Source: Fulvia fulva
Lineage: Eukaryota > Ascomycota > Dothideomycetes > Mycosphaerellales > Mycosphaerellaceae
Direction: 5' to 3'
Assembly (NCBI RefSeq): GCF_020509005.1
Contig: NC_063015.1
Span: forward strand, 4,278,001 to 4,342,000
Length of the DNA: 64,000 nucleotides
Shown: piece after piece, positions 43,111 through 56,256 of the stretch
Position numbering within the stretch: position 1 is the first letter of the stretch
Layout: each line of letters begins with the position of its first letter
Translations under genes and position numbers: made by a program
The notes under the pieces: generated by a model
The model's input: the letters and a program-made list of their open reading frames with translations, nothing else
The model's database searches: none
Told to the model about the DNA's origin: nothing

Positions 43111-46100
43111 ATGTCTGGGCAAGAGGACGCTGAGAGGACACGCCGAAACTATCACGCGCCATACACAGCCAAGCATCCCATCCCGACCATCTCCGAGTAC
43201 CGAGAAGAGAAGCAGGCCCGCGAGGATGCCGCTGGTGTTGGGGATGGAGCCGACCTAGAGCAGAGCCGCACCGATCGCGCCAAGGAAGGATGGAGAACGT
43301 ACTGGCGAGGAGACGACAAGGAGGATGGCAATGAGGAACAAGGACAGGAGCACGACCAGCCGCAGGACGGCCAGTCGCAAGGACGTCATGCTGGCATGGA
43401 CATAGATGGAGATGGCGACGTTGACGAAGAAGACGAGAAAGAGGCAGAAGCGGTGGTGGACACATCTGAAGTCACGCCAGTCTCGCAGAAAGGCGGCAAG
43501 AGAGGTAAGAACAAGCAAGCACGAGCAGAGCGAGAAGTTACAGACCCGATCACGCATCTGCCTGTGAAGATCTACGACTTCACCGAAGACTCTCTCAAGG
43601 ATGTCGACGAAAACCCTCTGCCTTTTGGCAGGACCACGAGAACAGCGACTGGACTCAGTAACAAGGCCAAGACGGATCAAGAGCTTCGGGAAGAGACCGG
43701 AGAGATCGCAAAGGGGAAGGAGTCTATGAGCGCGCTCTTTCCTCCACCCAGCTACGAAGTGGTGAAACAGGACATGATCAAGATCAACAACATGGGCATC
43801 GCAGTAGGGCTGTCTGGCGCAGCCATTATTGTTGTCTTCGCCATTTTGCTAGAGCGCATGATCACACCACAATGGCTGGCACACATATTTGGCGTGAAAG
43901 AGCAGTCAAGTTGGCTGTTTCGGTTCGGCACGTGGCCAGGTTTGGCAGCTCTCAGTGCGACAGGCATCTTCTTCTTGATTTCAGGAGTTCGAGAATGGGT
44001 GACGAATCGCATGAAAGACGAATGGGAAGATCAGATCTGGGAGGGTAATCTGGAAGCGAAGAGGCAGGAGGCGAAAGCCCACGAAACAGAGTCGACAATG
44101 TGGCTGAACCAGCTCGTGGGCTCTGTATGGCCTCTGATCAATCCGGATCTCTTCACGAGCCTTGCAGACATGCTCGAAGATGTCATGCAAGCATCGTTAC
44201 CACGCCTGGTGCAGATGGTGAGCGTGGACGATATTGGGCAAGGTAGTGAGAGTTTAAGGATCCTGGGTATTCGATGGCTACCAAGTGGTGCTGCTGGTCG
44301 ATCGGTGGGCAACGATGGCAAGGTCCAGTCCGAGAAAGACAGTAAGAAGAGTAACGATCGATCCGTACCCGGTCAAGGCGAAGTCGACCAGTCGGCTGGA
44401 CAAGGTGATCAAAAGCAACAGAACGGCGATCAGGATCAGGACCAAGACCAGGATCAATCAGATGGAGGTGCAGAGAAGGCCCAGGTCGCTGAGGGCATGG
44501 AGGCAGAGGAAGGCGACTTCATCAACCTTGAAGTTGCTTTTGCCTACCGCGCTCGAAAGTCCGAGTCGTTCAAGGACCGCACCAAGGACATGCACCTTTA
44601 CCTCGCCTTCTATCTGCCCGGTGGCTTGAAGCTTCCAATCTGGGTCGATGTCAAGGGTGTTGTCGGGACTTGTCGAATGCGACTGCAATTGGCACCGGAC
44701 CCGCCCTTCTTCGCCCTTTGCACTCTCACTTTCCTCGGGCAGCCCAAGGTCGACATCAGTTGTATCCCCTTGTTCAAGCGCGCACTCAACATCATGGATC
44801 TACCACTGATCAGCAAGTTCGTGCAAAGCTCAGTCGATGCTGCCATGGCAGAGTACGTCGCGCCGAAGAGCTTGACACTGGATCTCAAGGACATGCTGGC
44901 AGGAGACGACTTCAAGAAGGACACGGTCGCACGCGGCATTCTCGTGGTTGACATTATTCATGGCTATGACTTCAAGGAGGGCGACACTAAGATTCCCATG
45001 ATCTCTGACGGCAGTTCGGACCCCTATGTATCCGTTGGCTGGGCCAAGTTTGGCAAGCCGATGTTCAGTACCAGAGTTTTGATCAGTGAGCAGGAGCCAT
45101 TCTGGCATGAGCGAGCTGTGCTGTTAGTGACGCCAGAGGAGCTGAACGTGGACGAGCGCCTTCGACTGCAGCTATGGGACTCGGACCGCTTTACTGCAGA
45201 TGATGATCTAGGTCGCATAGAAGTGGACCTGAAGCAGATCATGACTTCGGATGATACAAACGGCAAGATGCATTATCGCACTGATGGTTTCCGTGCCCTC
45301 AAGGCGGGCGAGAATATGCCCGGTAAGCTCGAGTGGCGAGTAGGGTATTTCTCAAAAGCTCGACTTCAAGCTTGCCAGTTCCAGAAGCAGACCTACGACA
45401 AGGAGATCCGGTCAGAGCAAGACCTGGAAGAGAAGGTCAAGGCTACCTGCGAACGAAAGCTTCGTGAAGCTTCGATCAAGAAGGGTCGTCATGGCCGTGA
45501 TATGGGTGAGCTTGAACAACAGAAGAAGCAAGAACGCAAGGCCACAGAAGATGCCATCATCATCTGCGCTCCACCACCTGATGGTTACCCAAGCGGTGTC
45601 TTCTCGATTCAAATCCACCAAATCACCGGCCTTGAACTCGAGCGCCTGAGCAAACCGGAAACAGACAACCGCGATGACGAAGCCGAAGAAGGAGGCGACA
45701 TGCCCTCCGCATACTGCAACATCATCATCAACCACCGCAAAGTCTTCAAGACCAGAACGAAGCCTAAGAACTCCAAGCCCTTCTACAACGCCGGCACCGA
45801 GCGTTTCATCCCCGATTGGCATAACGCCGAAGTCTACGTCGCCGTTCGCGACGCCCGCGAAGGTGAGAACGATCCACTCCTCGGCATCGTCCACCTCCCT
45901 CTTGGGGAAGTCTTCAAAGATCGCGCGCAAATCAACGGCTACTATCCCATCATGGGCGGCATCGGCTACGGCCGCATCAGAATCTCCATGGTCTGGCGGA
46001 GCGTCCAACTCCAAGCACCACCCGAACAACTCGGCTGGGAATGTGGCACTCTCGAAGCCAAACCCGTCATCGACAGTACCCAGTGTCGAATCCCCTCCGA

Positions 46101-46990
46101 CCTCTCTGACCTAACCATGAAATTTCACACCAGCATCGGCAATGCGAAAATGTGGCCACACAAATCGGACCAAAACTGGCGAACGCGTCGAGGCCGAAGT
46201 CTCTTCCTTCCTGTGCAGAAACGCTACGCTTCCTGCCTCGCGATTCGATTCAAACGCCATGGCCTCATCAAGGACAAGACTGCTGCTTTTGCCATCCTGT
46301 GGCTTAAGGACATTCCCGATGAAGAAGAGAAGACTCTCACCCTACCAATTTACAAAGGCGACTACGACCGCGCCTCGACCTGTACCCTCGATGCCAACGA
46401 TACTGGAGAGAAATCTTCCCCGGGCGAGAAAGTAGGCCACCTCACCCTGACGCTGACATTCTGGTCCGGCCTCGGACGCGCGCACAGTAACTGGGCCAGC
46501 AAAGACCCTGATCTTAAGAACGTCATGGAGGTCCTTGATGTGGCGCATGATAGTTATGAGTCGAAAAAGACGGAGGAGATGGTGGGCATTACGGACGGGG
46601 ATGGGAATAATACTGATTCCTCCTCCGACTCGGACTCGGATTATGATAGCTCTGATGATGACCGTAGCGGCGGCAAACCACCCCAAGCCGACGGTGGCGC
46701 TGATGGCACCGTAGCGAAACAAGGCGACGACGGCAAACGCAACATCATCGATAAGGCCAAAGACTACAGTCACCATGCGAAGCAGCAGCATAGGAGGAAT
46801 AGGGGTGCTATGCAGTTTAAGGTACGTCTATTCCGTTGACAGCGATTGCGAAGGTTGCCGTGCTGACAGACATACACAGATCCCCCGAACAGCGAATTGG
46901 GCCAAAGACAAAGCGGAGAGAGTCGAGGGAAAGGTTAAGGGGATATTTAGTCGGCATACCAGGGAACCGGGCATTGAGACTGAGGTGTAG
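43111..46990 (+). CDS. SMP and tandem C2 domain lipid-transfer protein, Mug190-like
   Basis: Exon 1 is 43111-46821 and exon 2 is 46880-46990, joined over a 58-nt intron (GTACGT...ACACAG); 1273 aa. The N-terminus is acidic and disordered. Two hydrophobic segments (MGIAVGLSGAAIIVVFAILL and WPGLAALSATGIFFLISGVR, about residues 230-300) form an ER hairpin. An SMP domain follows (TMWLNQLVGSVWPLINPDLF to AMAEYVAPKSLTLDLKDMLA), then C2-1 (GILVVDIIHGYDFKEGD, SDPYVSVGWAKFG) and C2-2 (GVFSIQIHQITGLELERL). The C-terminus is Asp/Ser-rich. The architecture matches S. pombe Mug190 and tricalbin-type tethers moving lipids at ER-plasma membrane contacts. Intact. Confidence 0.85.
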
Positions 46991-49361
46991 GAGTTGGTTT
47001 GATGTGTGCTTGATGACATGGTATGGGACAGCGAGGCGTTGGGGTATGGTGATGGAGTCATGAGGTCCATACAGCATGGGACGTGTAGTCTATGCGCTAC
47101 AGGATAGCAAGCATCGCGGAATGAGTCAGTATTTGTCCAGTGACTTGGATGAGGCTCTGTGAGCCAACAGGGCCCTGGTTCAAAGCCTACCGTTGCTTGT
47201 ACAGTACCTCTCTAGCAGAACATGTCGAAAGGCGCGCCAAGCATTTCTGCGTTGAGCCAGTGTTGATGCGGTGACCTGTCAGCATAGCCGGGAAAAGCTC
47301 GATGGAATGACAAACAGGATCCATCAGGCGAAAGTTTGTCAGGCTATGGTGTGTCTTATAGACATGAGGCCTCACCTCGTCTGTTTTCTGAGCGAATTTT
47401 GCATTCTGGTCGTTTTGTTAGTTGATGGTCGCGCTGCTTCGATGAAGCTCGCGAGAAGTTGGTGCTGCTGCCAGCAACTTCGATAGCGACCAATGGACGC
47501 TGCTGCGATTTCCGAAAGCCGACAGCATGAACAGCACATAATGGATAATGTGATCTTCGCGACGATGGCTTGTTGTGCTGGACGCGGCAGCTCTGCAATT
47601 TGGTATTGGCGTCTGCTTGATCGCGTCGTCTGCCATCGCGAGGTCTCGGACTGGGAAGAGCAGCTACGATGACGATCTCACTTGCTCTTGGGTAACGATA
47701 CGTTATTCAGTGCAGCAACAGTACGAGACGAGTCTTCCACGTGGTAACAGGAGGTTGCAAGGAGGGTGTCTGAGGAATGTAAACAGACACAACCTTTGAC
47801 TTACCTTCCATCATTCCTCTACTTCATGGACAGTCGACCTTGCTACTCTTCCTCAACAGTCTCAAGCTCCCTTGAGCGCAAACGATCGGTGTGTTCGACG
47901 ACCCGTCCACAGCAGCAAGGCATCGTTTCGCGACATCTCTGCAATGCGCGTGCAGCATCCTGCAGTCGATCACATTATGCAGGGGGTGTATCAGGAAGAC
48001 ACGGGACATTCACACCGACAGTCCGTCCATCGAAGGAAACATTCTCCCGGAGGTCGCGCAGGACAGCACGAAGGCCACGAGACTGCAGTGATCGGATCCT
48101 CGCAGATCCCATGTGGAAATGAGATGGAACGGAACTTCTTCCAAGTTTATTCACGGCAGAGAATACAGTCCGACACTGTACCTATGGCTCCTCCGCTCGT
48201 GGGAGGACGGACTGGCAGCGTGCATACCGCCTGGACGGAGATCCCCCGCCACGCGAGAACGTCGTGTTACTGGCGACGTTGAGATCATGCCTGGTGTGGT
48301 CTTGATGAAAGAGCCAAGATGTTGAAGAGGTCGGTATGCGACTGCATGATGCAGGAGTGAGATTGAGTGCCGTATGCACTTCATATGGAAGCATTGGAAG
48401 CGCTCGCAGGTGCCTTGCCACGACAGGGAGTGCAATTCGTGCTTTCGCCTATTCCCAGCCTCATGCTTGGTGTGTCGTTACACAGCATGTCAGGCAACAC
48501 TATCAGCGCTTCCGCTTCGGGTTTGCCGGAAGTTCGAGTGTCTGTTCTTTGTCGGACCAAACACCATGTTGACGGAGGATCACAGTCGTGGCAGGAGCGA
48601 GATGAGGTGCGGATTGCGCTCGTGAAGTGAGTGCCTCATCCGTCAAGATAAGGCTAACGAGTCCAGACGTTCTAGAGTGGCCTCGGCGTGTTGCTATCGC
48701 GAGGGATCCCCTCGACCAGGATATGGGGTTATGGCCGGAAGCAGAGCCAGGAACAGACGCCTGTCGGGTGATTCGCCGTCGACGGCCGACCATACGAGCG
48801 TGCCGCGCAACGATATTGATGCAACTTCACCATCAACCTCAGGCGGGTGTTTGACTGTACTGTAAGAGGCATCTGATGGTGAGCATCTCGTGCTGTTGGT
48901 TCATGAAAGGTTCGAGCTTCGTCTTGCACGAAGGAGTGGCCGGCGAGTGTTGCGGAGCTGATTCGGCGCCACTAAGGACTGGAGAAATTGGGGTAGAACT
49001 AAAGACGGAAAGGCCAATCAATACGTTTCTCTTACGCAGTCCAACCACGACGATAGGATCCTTGCACCGCTGTGCCACGCATCGGAGTCGCGGATCACGC
49101 ATCACGCATCACGCATCACGCATCTTCATATCGATGCAGAAACGTCTTCCATGTCGTGCAGGTGATGTCGTCAACGTGCCACCGGCGCCTTCCGCAGGGT
49201 GCAGCAGCATGCACGAAAGGTCGACGGGGAAGGCGACGCCACCAAGAGGCCAGCACGCGAGAAAGCTTCCATGGTCGACAGCAGGTCATGACAGAAAGCT
49301 TCACGACAGATAAGAAGCGGCTGCAGTTGCGCTAGCAGGGCCATTACCGATGATCTCGACT
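46991..49361. other. Gene-poor 2.4-kb stretch before the transposon nest
   Basis: Normal base composition but no frame with a recognisable domain; the longest plus-strand frame (137 codons near 47872) is unconvincing. It contains the 7-bp repeat at 49094-49121. Confidence 0.5.
49094..49121. repeat. ATCACGC x4 tandem repeat
   Basis: Four exact head-to-tail copies of a 7-bp unit. Confidence 0.9.
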
Positions 49362-49371
49362 CTTCTTATCG
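49362..49371. repeat. Target-site duplication, left copy (outer element)
   Basis: CTTCTTATCG, repeated in the same orientation at 56257-56266 and flanking inverted repeats on the inner side. Confidence 0.7.
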
Positions 49372-50823
49372 GGACTTTCTCTTCAATGGCCACTTGCATT
49401 AGTGTTATTATCTTTAATAGCTACCTTGTCTTTAGTAGCTACTTCTTTAGTAGCTACCTCTTATTAATAACACCTTACCGCTTTATTCTATCGTATTAAA
49501 ACCTTACTATCGCTATCGCCGCTATATCGTATTTTAAGGTTTATTTACTAAGCTCCTAAGCTCGACTTTACGCCCTCCGTACCTAACTTTACTATTAATA
49601 CCGTATCTATAATAATATCTATAATACGCGTAACTTAGTTACAATATAAGAGATAGACGGAATAGTTAATATTAATAGTCTTATCTTACTAGAGGAGTAG
49701 ATTAGTATTACGGCTATAGATAGTATACTTATACTATAGTAGGGCTCTATACTCTCGTCGATACGTAAGTTTAAGCTAGTAGTAAAGGCTCTAGCTATAT
49801 CTAAAGACTAGCTCCTTAATATTCTATATAGTAATAAGGACCGTATCTATATTAGTTATAGAAGCGCGAATAAGTATCTATACAATATTTAAGGGAGTCT
49901 TTAAAATACTAGTACGGTCTATATTAGTACCTTTAAGAATATCTATACTTATATAGGATCTAGAAGTTCCTATTAATAGCCTATTACCTATATTACTATA
50001 CTACTTATTAAGGTACTAAAGTTAATAATAGTAACTTTAGAGATACTAGTAAGTAATATTTAGAGCTATATTATAGAGCGGTTTAGCTATAAGATTAATC
50101 TATAGTAGTACTATTATAATAGTAGCCTTAGTATAAGGCTATATATATATATAATATTAGGGTCCTTTAGACTATACCGGACGTAGAGAAGTCGTACGTA
50201 ATATATACTATAACTTACTTACGAAATACCGGCCTTAAGAAATAAGGTAAGCTTTAGTTTATCTATTATTTAGAGAATTATAGACGTACTATATATTACG
50301 ATATCCCTACTCTTATAGTTCTAAAGCTTCCTATTATTATAATCTATATACGCTAAAATAGAGCCTTAAAACGATTCCGTAAGCGAGTCGCCTAAGCCTT
50401 ACCCGAGCCCTAGAACCTAATAGCGACTATATAGGGAAGCCCTTATTACGAGAAGAGAAGTATTACGAGAAGAAATTAAAGAGTAGGCCTTAGAGAGAGA
50501 GGTCGTAGAGTCTTAATACTAGCGAGATATAACCGAAGACCCGGGTTTATATAGTAGCGACAAAGGTAGTCCGTATCTAAGCAAATACCCGCCCCCTAAA
50601 ACTCTAAGTACTATTACTAACAATAATAAGGTAGTAATAGGCGCTACGATACCGTAAGGGACCCGCCTATATCTTAAAGAACCTACGCCCTTTAATAGTA
50701 ATTTAATTTAGAAGGCCTAGGTATTTCTACGAGAGCTTACGATTACTTTTACTCTCTTTAGCGCTATATATACGACTAATAAGAGTAAGGTTCTATATAG
50801 AGTTATATTCTTAATAAATAAAT

Positions 50824-51410
50824 TAGATAGATAGATAGATTTATTATTCCCCTGTTCTAGGACCCTATTCGGCCTATATAGATATATATCTATTATTATA
50901 TATAAAGGGAAACCCGAATAGGTGAAAACCCTTCCCGCCCCCGACCTCTCCTTATCTAGATTAGCTTTCCCTCTAAACGTACGTAGTCTATATTACTACC
51001 CCGTTAGCCCCCGCTCCTAGCCAGTCTCGTTACGCTACGTCGTATCCTCTCTTCCTATACTACTCCTACTAGGCGGTACTGTTCTAGCTATCCCTTCTCT
51101 AGTATCTAGTTCGTAATGCGCCGTAGGTCCTTAACGTTGTTAAGAAGTGCCTTAATCGTCTAGTTCCTCGCCTTTACTATCTACTCCCCCCTTCCTAGCG
51201 ACTATCTCGGATAGACGAGGAGTACGTACCGTATATTCTAGGAGTAATAGCCGTAGGGGCAGCTAGTATTAGTATATTCTAGAACCTTTCTCTATAATAG
51301 GTACCCCTAGAGGCCGATATGTTTGCTTTGTAGTTAGGTTACTATACTACTCTATACCCTCGTAAGGCGGTAGTAGATAAGCTTCGGGGGGTACTTAACC
51401 GCGGTAATAA
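50824..51410 (+). repeat. Left terminal inverted repeat of the nested element
   Basis: Matches the complement of 53786-54209 plus 55498-55654 with scattered transition differences. Confidence 0.8.
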
Positions 51411-53785
51411 ATAAATTAATTAATTATTTTATTAACATACTATTTAAGTCCTAAACTATATAATACGGGTCGTATCTACGACCGAGTTTAAAATTTAAAG
51501 AGAAAAGCCCTATATACCCGGACGTGAAAACTCTTCGAAAGATTACGAGCTCGCGCTTAGTATTCGTAATAAAGGTCGACAAATATTACTACGGTAGTAC
51601 GCCGCGTCCCGGTAGTAAAGTCTATTACGGTCTTATCGCCCGGGATAGACGGTAAATTGCGCCCGTGTTTCTTTACTACGCCGCGCCGGGTAGGCCCGCC
51701 GTACGTACGCTAAAAACCGAGAATTTAAGAGAGAGAGAGAGGTAGTATCTCGAATGTCTCGTCCCCTCTAAGAGTTTTCGACCGCCTCCTTCCTACGATA
51801 TCCCGAGATTTAGTATCTCGCTCTAGATTCGTAGCGAGAGCGCTCGCTTTATACGGCCGTCGTTATCTAAAGAGAGAGTCCGCCGCCTTCTCTCTTCTTT
51901 CGAGTAGTTCCGAGTATCTTCGTTAATAGATATCCGGGCGTATCCTCTCTTCTCCTCTCTTCTCTTCCCTTCTTCTTTATACCGTACCCTAAGTTACCTA
52001 TCGCGTTATAGGTTTCGAATAGACGTCGCTTTTCGTGTTTACGGCTAAGTCGCGATTCGAGAGGGGGGTTCGAGTTCGAGAGGAAGAGTCTTAGTTTCTC
52101 TTCGTCCTAGCGAAGGTACTTATATTGTCCGCCGCGTAAAGGCGCTCTCCGTAGGGCGACTATATTCCTAATAAAGGAAGTAAGCGAGAGATAGTATATA
52201 AACTATAACGTTATAGACCTAGAGTAATATATCTACGGCGACTTTAAGGTCTTCTATCGAGATATATACGTAGACCCTATAAACCGCGTATTAAATACTA
52301 TACTCGAATATAAGGCGGTAAAGTAGAAGGATAACTAGACGATAAGATAGTTTATAACCGAGCTAGATATTATAGAGGATTAGTTAAGAGACTATACGGA
52401 GGCATAGCGTATTTAGTACCTAGGTCGACGACGAGAATTACCTATACGTAGTGTCGGCTACGAAACTCTCGTCTTACTACGAGAGAGCTAAGTATTCTTA
52501 CGCTAGAGCGTCGTAGGCGCGACGGGCGCGTAACGTAGGCGAAGCCGTAGTAAATAGAGGACTACTAGCAAAACGGGTATAAAAACTATCCGACGAGCGT
52601 ATACTCGTATCGGGAGCGAGTCCCTCTTCTTTCTACGTATAAGAAGGGCGCGAAACCGTAGCCTATACGCTCGATAGGACACCTCTAGTATAAGTATAGA
52701 ATTTTCACCTCCGGAGACCGTAAACTAAGCGGGCTAAGCGACGAACATTAGACGAGCGGACTATAGAACAACAACTAAGCGGACTATACGACGGCGTCGA
52801 GCGGACTACAAAACAATCTAGTGTTTACTAGCGGGTAATACGGTAGGTAGGTAGACACGCGACGAAGCCTATAAGGGCCTATTAAATACCCGGTATAGAA
52901 ACGAGGGTTTTGTCTAAGGTACTACCTATCCCGCTATATAACGTACCTAGTCTAATATAGTAGATTATGACGAGGAAAAGACGATAGCCTAAGTAAGGAA
53001 AAGACGGCTATTAGGACGGGGAAAAGACGTATAATATAAGTAGATTAGTTCTATAATTAGGGAGGATCGAGAGTAGGGGAATAAGGAACTTTATATTAGT
53101 TAGTAGGTAGAAACGTAAGGAGTACGCTACCCGGCGTAGTGTATGCCCCGAGCAAACCTACGAGGTATAGACGGCCGCTTTCTAGAGATAGGCTACGGTA
53201 ACGTAAAGGGCGTTAAAACCTAGGGCGTAGTATATACTAGTAGCGACGGCTAATACTATCTATATAGCCCGAGAGGACGGATACGTATATCGGTCAATAG
53301 AGAGTACTAAAGGGCTTAGGCCTATAGAGGTAGATATTAGCTTAAGGAGTAAATAGGGAGGGAGGGCGTAGAGGGAAGCTTTTGCTCCGGGCTAACCTCT
53401 CGAAACGAGGCTATATAGTAGTACTAGATAAGTAGGAAAGCGCGGTTAAGACTTATTACCTTATCTCGTAACTAGCTTACTAAATACGATTCCTTCCTTA
53501 CTAGGGACTACGGACCTCCTACTTAGGCAAGTCGGCATAGTACCTAGTATAGAAGGTTATCGCTAGTATAGTCGTAAGGGCCCGCGAATTAGTACTAGCG
53601 TATAAGGGCATTCGACCCGGAAACGAGCCGAACTACCGGGTAAGGGACGAATAGCTAGTAACACGATAGGAAGGTAAGAAATCGTTTATAGAGCAACTAT
53701 AGAAAGAGAGGTAGAACAACTAGGGTATAGGGTATAGTAGACGCCCTTAGCTAGCGGGATAACCTAAGGAATAGTTAGCTACGAA

Positions 53786-54209
53786 ATCCGCGGTTAAGCA
53801 CCCCCCGAAGCTTATCTACTACCGCCTTACGAGGGTATAGAGTAGTATAGTAACCTAACTACGAAGCAAACATATCGGCCTCTAGGGGTACCTATTTTAG
53901 AGGAAGGTTCTAGAATACACTAATACTAGCTACCCCTACGGCTATTACTCCTAGAATATACGGTACGTACTCCTCGTCTATCCGAGGTAGTCGCTAGGAA
54001 GGGGGGAGTAGATAGTAAAGGCGAGGAACTAGACGATTAAGGCACTTCTTAATAACGTTAAGGACCTACGGCGCATTACGAACTAGATACTAGAGAAGGG
54101 CTAGCTAGAATAGTACCGCCTAGTAGGAGTAGTATAGGAAGAGAGGATACGACGTAGCGCGACGAGACCGGCTAGGAGCGGGGGCTAACGAGGTAGTAAT
54201 ATAGACTAC
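53786..54209 (-). repeat. Right terminal inverted repeat, inner piece
   Basis: Inverted copy of roughly 50990-51410; it ends in ACTAC at the LTR-element insertion point. Confidence 0.8.
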
Positions 54210-54404
54210 TAATACGGATAAGGCGTAAGATAGGGCGTAAACGTATTAATACCTTAGAATCGAATAAGTTCTATAAAGAAGAGAAGATAAGAAAGTCGCG
54301 AAGCCGCAATAAAGTAAACGTCAAGGTTAGGGTCTAGAGCCTAGGCGCGCTAGCGTACTAGGTCACGTGACACTAAGTATAGCCTTACGAGGTAAACCGT
54401 AACA
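54210..54404. repeat. LTR copy 1 (195 bp)
   Basis: Begins TAATACGG and ends GTAACA; nearly identical to 55298-55492 apart from C/T and G/A differences. Confidence 0.85.
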
Positions 54405-55297
54405 CTATGCCCCCTCTTAAACCGCCGTACGCCCTCGTACGTAGAAATATATTGCCGTAGGGTATATCCGTAAGGAAGAACTATACTATTAGGAAGCGCT
54501 AGCTTACGTCGGGTTAACCGTAGAGAGACTATATATCTTACCGTAGTGAGCCTTAAGTCGTATCTATATTATACGGGCGTCGTAGGGTCGACTATCGGTA
54601 ACGATATCTAGGTCGTCTAATATCTAACCTTAGGCTTCTAGGTTCTTAGTAACCGAGCGAGAAAGCTCCTCGGCTATAGCGATCTAGAACTCGGTAGGGT
54701 TGTACCGTAGCCTATATTCTACCTCTTTGCCCTTCTAGGTAAAGTTAATCTACATCGTATAGCGGTAGCTTTAATTAGTATCGTATAGCGGTAGCTAAGA
54801 TATTCCTCCTTCCGCGTACGTATACCTTATTATAAGGTCTTATCCTCTCTACCTATACGGAGTCGAGTTTTCTTCTTAGACTAACGTCGGTTATACTTAT
54901 TACGTAGTAGCTCTTAGTGCTTCTAGCATCGACGTTCTTCCTCTTACTAATAAGCCTACTTAGTATCTCCGCGACCCTAAGTCTCGTTCTGAATCTCTTA
55001 TACTATATTACGTAGTCGTTCTATACCTACGGTATCGTCGAAATCCGGATCCTACTACGACTCGTCTTCTATCTCTTACTACGCTACGCTAAGTACGCCG
55101 TTCCGCTTTTATCGGGCTTCTCGGAGGAACGCCTTCGTAAGAGGGTTTAGGTTAAGTCTTAGGATAAAGGATGATTCGTCTAGTCCGATAGTCGTATTAG
55201 TACCTACGGCTATTTAAGTCTCGGTCGTACGCGGTCGTAGTAGCGATACGTAGTCTATAATCGTACGGCTTAGCGATCTAAGGGCGGTAGAACTTAA

Positions 55298-55492
55298 TAA
55301 CACGGACAAGGCGTAAGATAGGGCGTAAACGTATTAATACCTTAGAATTGAATAAGTTCTATAAAGAAGAGAAGATAAGAAAGTCGCGAAGCCGTAATAA
55401 AGTAAACGTCGAGGTTAGAGTCTAGGGTCCGGGCGCGCTAGCGTATTAGGTCACGTAATACTAAGTATAGCCTTACGAGGTGAACTGTAACA
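55298..55492. repeat. LTR copy 2 (195 bp)
   Basis: Begins TAACACGG and ends GTAACA; partner of 54210-54404. Confidence 0.85.
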
Positions 55493-55497
55493 ACTAC

Positions 55498-55654
55498 GTA
55501 CGTTTAGAGAGAAAGCTAATCTAGATAAGGAGAGGTCGAGGGCGAGAAGGGTTTTCACCTATTCGGGTTTCCCTTTATATATAATAATAGATATATACCT
55601 ATATAGGCCGAATAGGGTCCTAGAACAGGGAAATAACAAATCTATCTATCTATT
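55498..55654 (-). repeat. Right terminal inverted repeat, outer piece
   Basis: Inverted copy of about 50824-50985, separated from the inner piece by the LTR element. Confidence 0.8.
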
Positions 55655-56256
55655 AATATAGTATATTACTATATTAGCAATCTCTAGTAGTAAAGAGGGA
55701 TTATAGTAGATTACTACTATATAAAAGATATAGTTACTAATAGACTAAATACGCCCCTTAATAGTTAGTAGTTCTAAATCTTTATAATATAGCTCTAGCT
55801 TATATAAGGGATTATAGAAGACCTTCTAACCTAAGTAGGAGTATTAAGAATTATAGGTTATTAGGTTAAGGAATATAAGATTAAGAGTTATATAACTAGA
55901 GTACGTAATAGAGTTCACCGGTCCCTAGACTAGGAAATCCTAGGACACCTTTCCTTGTCCTAAAAAGTATCTATACTAATACCGACGATACTATACGTAG
56001 ATATACGCTATCCTATTAGGTCCTTCCTTATTATATAATTCTCCGACTTCTAGAGCTACGTAATTCGTTTATATATAAGTTACCTATCTTAAAGTATAGA
56101 AAAAGAATAGTATTAATCAAGCGTATAGTAAAATTGATATAGTAGCATTAATAAGTGCGACACCACCGGCTCGGAAGCGGCAAAGTAGCTATCGAAGAGG
56201 GGGTGGCTATTGAAGATAATCCACCTCTAACAGGTGGCCACTAGAGAGAAAGTTCG

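Larger units (their letters stand above)
54210..55492 (-). mobile_element. Short LTR element (1283 bp) nested in the right TIR
   Basis: Two 195-bp direct repeats (54210-54404 and 55298-55492) bound an 893-bp interior. The insertion is flanked by ACTAC at 54205-54209 and 55493-55497. The left TIR shows the same locus uninterrupted, with ACTAC present once, which proves insertion with a 5-bp duplication. Next to the first LTR the complement reads AAGAGGGGGCATAG, a polypurine tract, so the element probably points to the minus strand. The interior is too short for gag-pol: a TRIM-like or internally deleted element. It was RIP-mutated with its host. Confidence 0.75.
50824..55654. mobile_element. 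Nested DNA transposon with ~580-bp terminal inverted repeats
   Basis: The left arm (about 50824-51410) begins with AGATAGATAGAT then CCCCTGTTCTAGGACCCTAT and ends near TTAACCGCGG. Its inverted copy forms the right arm in two pieces, 53786-54209 and 55498-55654, because an LTR element is inserted between them. Interior 51411-53785 is degraded. Very long TIRs suit several fungal DNA-transposon groups; the superfamily is not assigned and no target duplication was identified. Confidence 0.75.
49430..56125. other. RIP-mutated block
   Basis: From about 49430 to 56125 the dinucleotides CA and TG almost vanish while TA, CG and TAG/CTA dominate; whole 60-base rows have none. The flanking sequence is normal. 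This is the footprint of repeat-induced point mutation acting on CpA. No open frame longer than 60 codons survives on either strand in this block. Confidence 0.9.
49372..56256. mobile_element. Outer DNA transposon (MULE-like by its duplication length), RIP-degraded
   Basis: The left end GGACTTTCTCTTCAATGGCC matches the inverted right end (complement GAACTTTCTCTCTAGTGGCC), mostly with transition differences. The repeats continue inward with shared TTATCTTxAATAGC and TAGCTAC motifs. Both ends abut the 10-bp direct repeat CTTCTTATCG. A 9-11 bp duplication is typical of Mutator-like (MULE) transposons. The roughly 6.9 kb between the ends is depleted of CpA/TpG and contains a second, nested element. 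No transposase can be read because stops are everywhere. Confidence 0.6.

Noticed and set aside
45412..46029. 205-codon antisense frame in the Mug190-like gene
   Set aside because: Mirror of a strongly biased coding strand; no domain of its own.
47150..47200. tRNA-like GGTTCAAAGCC box
   Set aside because: Flanking bases do not form a T-stem or acceptor stem.
47872..48282. 136-codon plus-strand open frame in the gene-poor stretch
   Set aside because: No domain, no conserved block, several overlapping frames of similar length.
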